NCBI RefSeq assembly: GCF_023715535.1
Contig: NZ_JAMBOI010000002.1
Location: 496,001-560,000 of the forward strand
DNA: 64,000 nucleotides
DNA from: Sporosarcina luteola
GTDB lineage: Bacteria; Bacillota; Bacilli; Bacillales_A; Planococcaceae
Direction: 5' to 3'
A model generated the notes under the pieces. That model searched no databases. It was not told where the DNA came from and saw only the letters and a list, made by a program, of their open reading frames with translations. The stretch's first letter is position 1; each line of letters begins with the position of its first letter. Shown here in pieces: positions 46,134-54,162 of this stretch. The position numbers and the translations under genes are program-made.

Positions 46134-46158
46134 CGGCAACCTTAAAAGATAGCCGGTT
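46134..46158 (-). terminator. Terminator upstream of arsR
   Basis: AACCGGC-tatcttttaaggtt-GCCGG followed by six T on the minus strand. It closes the short ORF at 46165-46281 before the ars promoter. Confidence 0.75.
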
Positions 46159-46164
46159 TTGTAA

Positions 46165-46281
46165 TCATTGCATTGGTATTAGAATTTCTACGACTTCTTC
46201 CTCTGCATTTTCTTCGAGGTAGAATACCTCAATAGGAAACGATCGGTCATACAATTTCGGCTTATATCCATTCTCCCCCAT
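46165..46281 (-). pseudogene. 38-codon fragment resembling a GyrI/AraC effector-binding domain end
   Basis: The ORF reads MGENGYKPKLYDRSFPIEVF, then an acidic stretch and EILIPMQ. This pattern (ENGY-x-P, a short strand, EE, then I-x-I-P) is the usual C-terminus of GyrI-like effector-binding proteins of about 150 residues. The upstream sequence has an in-frame stop and no matching N-terminal part; a neighbouring frame may continue it briefly. It keeps a terminator. Likely a decayed remnant, though a functional micro-ORF cannot be ruled out. Confidence 0.5.
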
Positions 46282-46346
46282 AAGCTTTCCCCATCACCTG
46301 TTTACTTTTATACTATTTACACCAAAAGAATAATTCTCCCCAAAAG

Positions 46347-46383
46347 AAAAAAGCATTCTCCAGTACGAAGAGATGCTTTTAAG
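46347..46383 (-). terminator. Terminator after the SNF transporter
   Basis: AAAAGCATCTC-ttcgtactg-GAGAATGCTTTT with one bulge, followed by T residues on the minus strand, directly after the stop at 46388. Confidence 0.82.
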
Positions 46384-46387
46384 GGTT

Positions 46388-47707
46388 TTATCCTATAAAT
46401 GATGCGATAAAAATAATGATGATGGCAAGCGGTGCGATGAAGCGTACGATAAACTTCCATGCATGATTCATGAAAGGGTTCATTCGCAGCTCATCATTGG
46501 TTTCCATCGTTGTCAACACATGGCCGGCAAAGTAGGAAATGAGAAAGGCTCCTATCGGTAATCCAATTCGGCTTGTTAGGATATCTGCAAAGTCGAAGAA
46601 AGTTCCCCCGGGCAGTTTTACATCGGATAATACACCGAAAGATAACGCGCTTGGAATTCCGACGATGAATATCAATAATCCAAATACCCAAGCCGCCGTC
46701 CGTCTTCGTTCAAGATTCTCTCTTATCCCCGTTGAAACAACAATTTCCAACATGGAGATGGATGATGTCAACGTCGCGAATAATAATAAAATAAAGAACA
46801 AAATCAAGAAGAATCCACCAAACGGGATTTCATTGAAGATTGCCGGCAATACGACAAAGATCAATCCTGGCCCTTCTGCCGGAGATTGCCCGAGTGCAAA
46901 TACGGCCGGAAAAATGACAATGCCCGCGAGCAGCGAGATGAAAATATTCAAAATCGACACATTGAAAGCGGATTGGCCAAGACGCTCCTCTTTCGGCAAA
47001 TAGGACGCGTACGTCATCATCGCTGTAACTCCCACGCTTAACGAAAAGAATGCCTGTCCAAGTGCAAGCAATAATGTTTTTCCGGTCAAATACGACCAAT
47101 CCGGCACGAATAGAAAACGGACGCCTTCCATTGCCCCTTCTAATGTCAAAGAACGAATCGCCAAGATGATGAAGAAAATGAAAAGCAAAGGCATCATCCA
47201 CCGGCTCGCACGCTCTATTCCGCCCTTAATTCCACTCTGGACAATCCATATAGTCAAAATCATGAACACTGCCTGTGCAATGAGCACTTCACCAGGATTC
47301 GCTATAATCGTATTAAAGAGTCCTCCATAATCGGCAACATCAAGATTAAACAATAATGCTCTTGCCAAATAGGATAGGATCCACCCACCTACTACGCTGT
47401 AAAATGATAACAGGATGAAAGAACTGAGTAACCCCATCCATCCAATTAAAAACCACGGCTTACCTGGTGCCAGCTTCTTTAATGAAGTGACAGCATCTTT
47501 CTGTCCCCTTCTCCCGATTACAAATTCAGCCAACAATATTGGCAATCCGATCGCCAGTGTACAAATAATGAATAGCAATACAAAAACACTTCCGCCGTTC
47601 GTGCCTGCCATATAAGGAAACTTCCAAATAGCGCCCAGTCCGATTGCGCTTCCGGCCGCCGCCAATACAAATCCGATTTTCGATGTCCATTGCTCACGTT
47701 GTTTCAT
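46388..47707 (-). CDS. Sodium-dependent neurotransmitter:sodium symporter family transporter
   Basis: A 439-residue protein with about 11 spans and the NSS signature at the start: GFVLAAAGSAIGLGAIWKFP, where the Gly/Ala-rich helix binds Na+ and substrate, then NGGSVFVLLF. Bacterial members (LeuT, MhsT) import amino acids with Na+. The exact substrate is unknown. A TATAAT at 47759-47754 on the minus strand suggests a leader of about 40 bases; it lies inside a TTGTATCAT...ATGAATACAA near-palindrome (47746-47775). Confidence 0.92.
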   Translation of the reverse strand: MKQREQWTSKIGFVLAAAGSAIGLGAIWKFPYMAGTNGGSVFVLLFIICTLAIGLPILLAEFVIGRRGQKDAVTSLKKLAPGKPWFLIGWMGLLSSFILLSFYSVVGGWILSYLARALLFNLDVADYGGLFNTIIANPGEVLIAQAVFMILTIWIVQSGIKGGIERASRWMMPLLFIFFIILAIRSLTLEGAMEGVRFLFVPDWSYLTGKTLLLALGQAFFSLSVGVTAMMTYASYLPKEERLGQSAFNVSILNIFISLLAGIVIFPAVFALGQSPAEGPGLIFVVLPAIFNEIPFGGFFLILFFILLLFATLTSSISMLEIVVSTGIRENLERRRTAAWVFGLLIFIVGIPSALSFGVLSDVKLPGGTFFDFADILTSRIGLPIGAFLISYFAGHVLTTMETNDELRMNPFMNHAWKFIVRFIAPLAIIIIFIASFIG

Positions 47708-47917
47708 TCAATCACTCACTTCGTTCCTAGTGTCACCACTGAATTTTGTATCATTATACCGTATCATGAATACAATCAATACTTTTTTTATTATTCCGCA
47801 TACTGCCGTCTGTTATTTTGTTTTATTATATAGGCAAAGGGAACTATGTACTGTAACAGGAAGTGGTATAATGGAACTTTTTATAGTAATTAGCCAGATG
47901 GATCATAAAACGGTTTG

Positions 47918-48052
47918 ATGGGACTCGCAAAGTACCGGGGAGAGAAGAAAAAGGAGCTTAGCTATGAGGTTACAAAGGCAATGCCCATTTCTGAATTGCA
48001 AATCGGTCTTAATTACCTGTTGAATTATGCAATCTGGAAATTGAATGATTGA
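47918..48052 (+). CDS. Small protein of unknown function, 44 residues
   Basis: An ORF reading MGLAKYRGEKKKELSYEVTK, then AMPISELQIGLNYLLNYAIWKLND. It is basic at the start and amphipathic-helical at the end, which looks like real protein. An extended -10 (TGGTATAAT, 47864-47872) would start a transcript near 47879. The ribosome site is weak, and a stem-loop follows 9 bases after the stop. No family recognised. Confidence 0.45.
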   Translation: MGLAKYRGEKKKELSYEVTKAMPISELQIGLNYLLNYAIWKLND

Positions 48053-48060
48053 AGACAAAA

Positions 48061-48083
48061 CCCTTGCCGAATATTGGCAAGGG
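48061..48083. terminator. Bidirectional terminator
   Basis: CCCTTGCC-gaatatt-GGCAAGGG is a perfect 8-bp stem; on the minus strand TTTTGT follows. It separates the 44-residue ORF from the convergent flavin-oxidase-like gene. Confidence 0.75.
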
Positions 48084-48093
48084 ATTCATCTTT

Positions 48094-48507
48094 TTAAAAT
48101 TGAATATCTTGGGGGTCTTCTCCCTTTTTATTCATGAGACGCATGGAATCAGGGGTTACTTTCAAGATGACAAGGTCCGGATCTTCAGGTCCAGTGAAAT
48201 ATGGCTCCATATGCTCATTCCAGACTTTCTTTTTCATGCTTTCCTCGTCGGAAATCGTTACGGTTCCCATAATTTCAAGGTACTCGTCCCCAAAACCTTC
48301 CCCATCATAGCCGATCAAAATATGCGTATTCGGATTCTGCTCAAGTTCATCCACTTTATCGGTCTTTTTTGAAGTTGCCGTATAGAGCGTAAAATCCTCG
48401 GTGAAAAATGTCATATACCTGCTGAAAGGCTTGCCCTGTTGGACAGTCGCCATCGTTCCGACATAGCTTTCATCCAGGATTTTACGAGCGGTTTTTTTCG
48501 CATCCAT
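48094..48507 (-). CDS. Pyridoxamine 5'-phosphate oxidase-family protein (general stress type)
   Basis: A 137-residue protein with the split-barrel flavin-binding fold: AKKTARKILDESYVGTMATV, GKPFSRYMTFF, KVDELEQNPNTHILIGYDG and VWNEHMEPYFTGPEDPDLVILKV. The family (Pfam Pyridox_oxidase, general stress protein 26 group) binds FMN or F420 and is of uncertain role. The start at 48507 has AGGAG 8 bases upstream; the GTG at 48516 is too close to it. Confidence 0.87.
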   Translation of the reverse strand: MDAKKTARKILDESYVGTMATVQQGKPFSRYMTFFTEDFTLYTATSKKTDKVDELEQNPNTHILIGYDGEGFGDEYLEIMGTVTISDEESMKKKVWNEHMEPYFTGPEDPDLVILKVTPDSMRLMNKKGEDPQDIQF

Positions 48508-48664
48508 TTCAATCACTCCTCATTTATTGTCTCTCTTAACTGTTCCTAAAACGAGGAGAAACTAAACATTCGGCCATAAACCTATCAAATCAATTTTCCC
48601 AACAAACTATCATGTGTCACGTATAATAGACATTAATGACAATGTCAATAAAGGATGTGTCTAA

Positions 48665-49825
48665 ATGGCAAAGGAGCTTTTCATCACAACGGATTTGCAA
48701 AGGGATTGGATGGATAAATTAAGTAAACTTGAACAACAATTTCGAAACTCGGCTGAACAGACGGACCGACTTGCTAAATTCCCTAAAGAAAATATACAAT
48801 CGCTTGTTGGAATGGGCTATACAACCCTCGCACTTCCTAAGGAATATGGCGGAGGTGGAATGACCGTGACCGACATGATATTGATGCAGGAGACGATCGC
48901 TTCCTTTGATGGAGCAACCGGTTTATCCATCGGTTGGCATCAAGGCGTTGTCGGCGACCTTTATGCGAATGAGCTATGGGAGAAGAAGAATTTGGAACGG
49001 TTTGCAAAGGAAGTTTTGAACGGAGCTCTAGTGAACCGTGCGGCAAGTGAAGCGCAAACCGGCAGCCCGACTCGCGGTGGTCGACCCCAAACGAAGGCAG
49101 TCAAGAAGGATGGGCATTGGGTCATTAACGGTCAGAAAAACTTCACTTCCATGTCGCCTGTTCTCACGCATTCCCTCGTTTCTGCCTGGGTAGAAGAACG
49201 TGAAGGAATCGGCTTTTTCCTCGTAGATCAATCATGTGAAGGCGTATCCATCAAAGAGACCTGGAATATGGTTGGGATGCGTGGTACGGAAAGTCATGAT
49301 CTCGTTTTGGATAATGTAAGAGTCAATGAGGAGGATTTCGTTGAGTTCAGTAAAGGTCGACGCGGAGACAAATTGAACGGCTGGCTTCTTCATATACCTG
49401 CCTGCTATTTAGGAATCGCGCAGGCAGCACGTGATTATGCAGTGAAGTTTGCTGTCGAATATAGTCCGAATAGCATTGCAGGGACGATTTCGGAATTGCC
49501 CAATGTACAAAGTCATATCGGACAGATCGATTTGGATTTGATGAAAGCGAGGCATTTTTTATACAGTGTAGCAGCCGCATACGATAACCCGGAACGGCGC
49601 AAGTCAATGAATCAGGAATTAGGCGCAGCGAAGCACATCGTGACTAATGCGGCCATTAGTATTGTCGATCAAGCGATGCGTCTCGTCGGTGCGAAAAGCT
49701 TGGAGCTGTCCAATCCATTGCAACGCTATTATCGGGATGTCCGCGCTGGATTACATAATCCACCAATGGATGATATGGTCATTTCAAAGTTGGCGCAATC
49801 CGCGATTGAAGGTATGAATAAATGA
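48665..49825 (+). CDS. Acyl-CoA dehydrogenase-family protein (YdbM type)
   Basis: A 386-residue flavoprotein. The N-terminal helical domain holds TLALPKEYGGGGMTVTD, the middle has NRAASEAQTGSPTRGGRPQT and NGQKNFTSMSPV (FAD-binding), then MVGMRGTESHDLVLDNVRV, and the C-terminal helices end in the dehydrogenase pattern VGAKSLELSNPLQRYYRDVRAGLHNPP. It resembles B. subtilis YdbM. The catalytic base of short-chain dehydrogenases (usual Glu) was not located with confidence, so the substrate is open. It overlaps ypsA by 4 bases. Confidence 0.85.
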   Translation: MAKELFITTDLQRDWMDKLSKLEQQFRNSAEQTDRLAKFPKENIQSLVGMGYTTLALPKEYGGGGMTVTDMILMQETIASFDGATGLSIGWHQGVVGDLYANELWEKKNLERFAKEVLNGALVNRAASEAQTGSPTRGGRPQTKAVKKDGHWVINGQKNFTSMSPVLTHSLVSAWVEEREGIGFFLVDQSCEGVSIKETWNMVGMRGTESHDLVLDNVRVNEEDFVEFSKGRRGDKLNGWLLHIPACYLGIAQAARDYAVKFAVEYSPNSIAGTISELPNVQSHIGQIDLDLMKARHFLYSVAAAYDNPERRKSMNQELGAAKHIVTNAAISIVDQAMRLVGAKSLELSNPLQRYYRDVRAGLHNPPMDDMVISKLAQSAIEGMNK

Positions 49826-50379
49826 TCAAAAGACTTGTCATTACAGGCTATAAAGCACATGAGTTAGGTATCTTCAATGATAAGCATCCGGGCATTGGCA
49901 TCATAAAAAAGGCGTTGAAAAACCGATTGACTCCCCTACTTGATAGTGGCCTGGAATGGATAATCGTCAGCGGACAGCCAGGAGTTGAGACATGGGCTGC
50001 TGAAACGGTGATCGACTTACAAGACACGTATCCGGACTTGAAGTTCGCGATTATTACTCCCTTTCAGGAACAGGAGAAGAATTGGAACGAGGCGAAAAAG
50101 GAAGCGTATCAATTCATCCTTGCTCATGCGGATTACTCCGTCAGTTTAACGAAACGCCCTTACGAAGCGCCTTGGCAATTCATCGAAAGGGATAAGTTCT
50201 TACTTCGGAATTCGGATGGGATCTTAATCGTATACGATGAGGAGAATGATGGCTCACCGAAATTCATGAAGAAGATGGCGTTGAAATTTGCGGAAACGAG
50301 CGATTATGAAGTGCTGACGATATCTGCTGATGATTTACAGCTTGTCGCTGAGGATTTGCAGAGAAGGGATTGGGATTAA
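49822..50379 (+). CDS. ypsA: YpsA-type SLOG-fold protein (DUF1273)
   Basis: A 185-residue protein. VITGYKAHELGIFNDKHPGI, GLEWIIVSGQPGVETWAAE, FAIITPFQEQEKNWNEAKKE, ADYSVSLTKRPYEAPWQF and RNSDGILIVYDEENDGSPKF match B. subtilis YpsA. The GQ-G-E-WAAE pattern is the nucleotide-binding part of the SLOG fold; YpsA affects cell division and oxidative stress when overproduced, as I recall. It overlaps the acyl-CoA dehydrogenase gene by ATGA, unlike the usual ypsA context. Confidence 0.9.
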   Translation: MIKRLVITGYKAHELGIFNDKHPGIGIIKKALKNRLTPLLDSGLEWIIVSGQPGVETWAAETVIDLQDTYPDLKFAIITPFQEQEKNWNEAKKEAYQFILAHADYSVSLTKRPYEAPWQFIERDKFLLRNSDGILIVYDEENDGSPKFMKKMALKFAETSDYEVLTISADDLQLVAEDLQRRDWD

Positions 50380-50390
50380 ACACTTTTCTG

Positions 50391-50485
50391 GTTTATGTTC
50401 ACTTGCAACGCTTTATGATCACTTGCAACGCTTTATGATCACTCGCAGCGATTTATGATCACTTGCAGTGATTTATGATCACTCG
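50391..50485. repeat. Tandem array of 20-bp units (TTTATGATCACTTGCA core)
   Basis: Four to five copies of a 20-base unit such as TCACTTGCAACGCTTTATGA run without spacers. Adjacent copies alternate CTTGCA/CTCGCA and ACGCT/GCGAT, a mild decay. It follows the ypsA stop by about 12 bases, before a shared terminator, so it would be transcribed in the ypsA 3' UTR. Confidence 0.9.
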
Positions 50486-50526
50486 TATATTAGGTTATTT
50501 TAATTCTACACTTCCCTCTCCATAGT

Positions 50527-50565
50527 AAAAGCTGTCCGTCAGTCAACCGACTGCGGACAGCTTTT
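50527..50565. terminator. Bidirectional terminator between ypsA and the S9 peptidase
   Basis: AAAAGCTGTCCG-tcagtcaaccgactg-CGGACAGCTTTT, a 12-bp perfect stem with an inner CAGTC/GACTG pairing. Confidence 0.88.
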
Positions 50566-50572
50566 CTGTAAA

Positions 50573-52363
50573 TCACTTCTGATGTTTCTCCAAAAACTCC
50601 AGCATCTGGCTGTATACTTTAATTTCATTTTCCTTCTTCGAGAAGCCATGTCCTTCATCATCCAACACGAGATATTCGACATCGCGGCCAAGCTCTGTCA
50701 ACTTCGCAACGATCTGGTCGGATTCCTCTTTCACTACGCGCGGGTCCTTCGCGCCTTGAATGACCAACATCGGCTTTACCATTCCGTCCAGATACGTGAC
50801 AGGTGAATCTTTGATGAACCGCTCCTTATCACGCTCCGGATCTCCTAACCAGCGCTCCATGATCGGCTTCCAGTGAGGCGGAACGGAATTGACGAATGTG
50901 AATAAATCGGATACGCCAAAAATGTCCACAACCGCTTTGAAGAACTCGGCATGTCTTCCGTGCAGCAGCAATGCCATATAGCCACCATAGCTGCCCCCGA
51001 CAAGGAATAGACGGTCACGATCTGTGATGCCATTATCGAAGAGCCACTCGATTCCTGCAAGACAGTCGAGGCGTGGTCCCTCTCCCCAGTCCTGTTCAAC
51101 CATTTTCGTGAACTCCGAACCATATCCTGTACTTCCCCGGAAGTTCGGCGCAAAAATGTTATAGCCCCTATTTAAGAAGCATTGGAACATCGAACGGAAC
51201 ATTTTGCGTTCGGACGACTGAGGACCTCCATGCGGCCAGAAGATCGTGTAGCCATTTGCATTCTCCTCTTTTGCCTTAAATAAAAGGGCCTCAATTTCCA
51301 AACCGTCGAATGATACATATGAAACGATATCAGGTTCCACCATCCCCTCCTGGCTGACACCTAACACCCTATTATCCGTCAACTGATCCCACGCTTGTCC
51401 GTCAGTTGATTTGAAAATGTTATGAGGAACTGTCGCACTGCGACCTAAGATATACAGATTTCCTGACTTGGCAAATCGAACCTGTTCAATTACATCGACA
51501 GGCAATGTGCTCTCTTCAAGCTTTCCATTCTTAAGATGGTATCTATATAATTTATCTTCAACACCTTTAGAAGTGATGAAATAAAATTCCCCATTTTCCT
51601 TATTGAATTTGATTGTCTGTACGCTTTCCCCTTCCACTTCCAACACTTTCGAAAAGGATTTTGTAGTCAAATCAAACTTGGCAATGTAGGTAAAGTCACT
51701 TTCATAATCTGTCACAAAATAAATCGTGTTGTCATCTGTGAACACTGGATCACCCGCGACATGCACTTTTGAAGCATCCGGCGTTAAATTGAATGTGTCC
51801 TCACCAATTTTTACAAAGCTGACGACATATGTGTTTGCGAAGGCCTGTGAATAGACGAATGCCTTTTCATCATCCGAAACCGCGGCAAGCTCCGTGGTCG
51901 AAGTCTCTCCCAGATGCAATAACGTGTCTATGCCAGTTTCCAAGTTCCGCATATGTGTATTCAAGTACATCGGATTATCCATGGACGTCACATAATAAAG
52001 CCGTTTCCCGTCATCGCTTAAATGACTGAAGTAGAACTTCTCATTCGATTCTCCAGTAATTAACGGTTGCGGCAAGCCCCCTTCAAATGGCACCGAATAG
52101 ATTTGATAGTTTTCATCCCCATCATTATCATATCCCGTTAGAACGTACCGGTTGTCCGAATCGAATTTAATGAAATTGCATGATTCATCCCGATGGGCGA
52201 ATAAATAAGGGTACGTGCCTGGCAAATCCATTGCCCATAAATTCATCTTGCCATTCAGATTCGAATTGAAAATGAGCTTCGTTTCATCGTTGTTCACAGC
52301 GAAATTCGTAATCGTATACGTCCGGAAAAATTGCTCCACTGTCGGTTTTGCAAAAGGTATCAT
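50573..52363 (-). CDS. S9-family prolyl oligopeptidase-like serine peptidase
   Basis: A 596-residue enzyme. Residues ~1-330 form a WD-like beta propeller (repeated KLIFNSNLNGKMNLWAMDLPG, VLTGYDNDGDENYQIY type strands), and the C-terminal alpha/beta hydrolase has Ser458 (GGSYGGYMALL), Asp540 (QGAKDPRVV) and His572 (DDEGHGFSKKENE). It would cut short peptides in the cytoplasm; no signal peptide is present. AGGAGGAG precedes the ATG at 52363. Monocistronic. Confidence 0.9.
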   Translation of the reverse strand: MIPFAKPTVEQFFRTYTITNFAVNNDETKLIFNSNLNGKMNLWAMDLPGTYPYLFAHRDESCNFIKFDSDNRYVLTGYDNDGDENYQIYSVPFEGGLPQPLITGESNEKFYFSHLSDDGKRLYYVTSMDNPMYLNTHMRNLETGIDTLLHLGETSTTELAAVSDDEKAFVYSQAFANTYVVSFVKIGEDTFNLTPDASKVHVAGDPVFTDDNTIYFVTDYESDFTYIAKFDLTTKSFSKVLEVEGESVQTIKFNKENGEFYFITSKGVEDKLYRYHLKNGKLEESTLPVDVIEQVRFAKSGNLYILGRSATVPHNIFKSTDGQAWDQLTDNRVLGVSQEGMVEPDIVSYVSFDGLEIEALLFKAKEENANGYTIFWPHGGPQSSERKMFRSMFQCFLNRGYNIFAPNFRGSTGYGSEFTKMVEQDWGEGPRLDCLAGIEWLFDNGITDRDRLFLVGGSYGGYMALLLHGRHAEFFKAVVDIFGVSDLFTFVNSVPPHWKPIMERWLGDPERDKERFIKDSPVTYLDGMVKPMLVIQGAKDPRVVKEESDQIVAKLTELGRDVEYLVLDDEGHGFSKKENEIKVYSQMLEFLEKHQK

Positions 52364-52524
52364 GTTTCTCCTCCTAGACTACTATTCTCTTACCACCTAC
52401 ATTACAGTATAACATTTCTAGACTTATGAAAGAATGTCATTTCACACTCTTCTTTGAATATTTCTCTAATTACTTCAAATCTGCATCCCCTATTGCATAC
52501 GCTGTCTTAGTGGGGGTGAAAATG

Positions 52525-52782
52525 ATGGAAAATGAACACCAGCAACAAAATGGCATGGCAATCAGCGCACTTGTTTTGGGGATTTTGGGAGTCGTGTTAA
52601 ACCTGATTCCTATCATTCCTTATCTATTGGGCATCCTAGCTATCATCTTCGGCGTCTCGGGGAATAAAATGCAAAATGGCAAAGGGATGGCGGTTGCGGG
52701 CATCGTATTAGGGTGCATCACACTGGGAATGAAAGTCTTCTTTTGGATATTCATCATTCTTTTGGGTGGGTCGGGCTATTAA
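52525..52782 (+). CDS. DUF4190-type small membrane protein
   Basis: An 85-residue protein with two hydrophobic hairpins: ISALVLGILGVVLNLIPIIP and a second GMAVAGIVLGCITLGM half, the DUF4190 duplication. Function unknown; such proteins often accompany YvlC/DUF4870 proteins, and one follows on the other strand. GGGGGTG lies 6 bases before the ATG at 52525; the ATG at 52522 is too close. A terminator follows the stop. Confidence 0.82.
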   Translation: MENEHQQQNGMAISALVLGILGVVLNLIPIIPYLLGILAIIFGVSGNKMQNGKGMAVAGIVLGCITLGMKVFFWIFIILLGGSGY

Positions 52783-52796
52783 GTGAATGCAAAAAT

Positions 52797-52830
52797 GCCG
52801 CGCCGGGTAACTTTTTCGGAGCGGCTTTTT
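52797..52830 (+). terminator. Terminator after the DUF4190 gene
   Basis: GCCGCGCCG-ggtaacttttt-CGGAGCGGC, a stem of nine pairs with one mismatch, followed by five T. Confidence 0.85.
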
Positions 52831-52832
52831 AA

Positions 52833-53237
52833 TCATGGCTTTTCCAATTGATTCTCTACCAAATCCCCAATGAACGGAAGCTTATAATAGTTCCCTTGAT
52901 AAGCTTGATACATCATAAAGATCATCAGTGCGAATGCGAGCGGGCTTAACAGCAGGCTTGCAATAGCTCCGAATACTGGAATGAATCCCAATATGATGCT
53001 AATCAGGAAGATGGCAATCGCCGTAAAAACGGATTGCAAGGCATGGAATCGGATGTACCGGTTTTCTTTTTCCATGAAAAGAAAAATAAGGCCAATAATA
53101 AAGATGTAACAGAGAAGCCCTCCCACATTCTCTGTTAGTCCGATTGATGTTTTATCTCCTTCCGCTTTAACTTGCAGCTTGGCCTCTTCCGATGCTTGCT
53201 CATTTGCAGCTAGTCTTTCCTTGTCTTTTTCATTCAT
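52833..53237 (-). CDS. DUF4870-type membrane protein
   Basis: A 134-residue protein with a charged N-terminal ~30 residues, then about three to four spans. LTENVGGLLCYIFIIGLIFLFMEKEN and RYIRFHALQSV are typical of DUF4870 (Tic20-like) proteins. Function unknown. GAGAGGGGGA precedes the ATG at 53237. Confidence 0.82.
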   Translation of the reverse strand: MNEKDKERLAANEQASEEAKLQVKAEGDKTSIGLTENVGGLLCYIFIIGLIFLFMEKENRYIRFHALQSVFTAIAIFLISIILGFIPVFGAIASLLLSPLAFALMIFMMYQAYQGNYYKLPFIGDLVENQLEKP

Positions 53238-53351
53238 TTTCCGTCCCCCTCTCCCCTTTATTATATTGAACAGGTGTTAGAATGATGCCTGTTGTAGGCA
53301 GGCCCTTTATTCATACAAACTGCCGCAAGGGGAAAGAGGAATTTAGTTAAT

Positions 53352-54062
53352 TCAGTTCGATTCAGTATGATTGGATTTTCCTTTCAAATTACTTATATAG
53401 GTTGTCGTGAGCTGGTAGCTTTTGTCGATTTTCTCCGCAATGAAATGCGTCCGCTCAAAAATGACCGATTTAAGAAAATCCATTTGCCTTATCATTTTAT
53501 CAATCAACCCTTCATGCTGTTCAATCCGCTCCGCCAATTGAGTCTGTAATGCCTGTTGCTCTTCCAATGAGTGGGAGAATTGATCTTGTTTTTCAAGTTG
53601 TGCATCCATTTTTGTTAGAAGCTTCTCTTGATCGATATCAAATTTCTCTAACCGTTCTGCAATTTCCGCGTTAGAATGGGACAGCATATTGATTTGTTCA
53701 ACGAGATCTTCATTCATCTTCCTCTTGCTTTCGAGCAGTTTTTGAAGCTCTATATGTTTTCGATCCAAACGTTCCAATGTCCCAATCGCTTCCTGTTCAA
53801 ACTGGCGTTGCTGCGATTGATGATCCAGTATTTCTTCGAACCGGATTCCTGTCGTTTTCCATCGATCGGATTGGACCCTTCTTTGTTTCTGTAGTTGCTT
53901 TTCCATTTCGCCGTATTTTTCATTCATCATGTCGAATGATCTCTTCTGTTCTATCATCGCCTCTGATAAGGAGTCAGTTCGATAAATGGACTGGTTCCGT
54001 TCGGCAATATTATCGCCTTTATATAGATCTGAATGGCTCTTTTTATTAAAAAACAAACCCAT
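53352..54062 (-). CDS. Coiled-coil protein of unknown function
   Basis: A 236-residue protein predicted to be almost wholly helical coiled coil from ~30 to 225 (heptads with Leu/Ile and Glu/Gln/Lys: LERLDRKHIELQKLLESKRK, EQINMLSHSNAEIAERLEK). No membrane span and no signal peptide. The N-terminal MGLFFNKKSHSDLYKGDN is basic. No family recognised. Its own position between DUF4870 and the VLRF1-type gene gives no clue. Confidence 0.7.
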   Translation of the reverse strand: MGLFFNKKSHSDLYKGDNIAERNQSIYRTDSLSEAMIEQKRSFDMMNEKYGEMEKQLQKQRRVQSDRWKTTGIRFEEILDHQSQQRQFEQEAIGTLERLDRKHIELQKLLESKRKMNEDLVEQINMLSHSNAEIAERLEKFDIDQEKLLTKMDAQLEKQDQFSHSLEEQQALQTQLAERIEQHEGLIDKMIRQMDFLKSVIFERTHFIAEKIDKSYQLTTTYISNLKGKSNHTESN

Positions 54063-54121
54063 AGTTCAACCTCCCATCAATCGTTTTCTCTATGATATGT
54101 TCATTCATATGTAACTGTACG

Positions 54122-54150
54122 AAAAAAACCGTCCCTCTGAAAGGAACGGC
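54122..54150 (-). terminator. Terminator after the VLRF1-type gene
   Basis: CCGTTCCT-ttcag-AGGGACGG on the minus strand, with a T-run of seven, beginning about 15 bases past the stop at 54163. Confidence 0.85.
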
Positions 54151-54162
54151 TTGAGAATGATA

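Noticed and set aside
47730..47918. 62-codon plus-strand ORF
   Set aside because: It runs through a predicted promoter and palindrome, has no ribosome site and its sequence lacks coding character.
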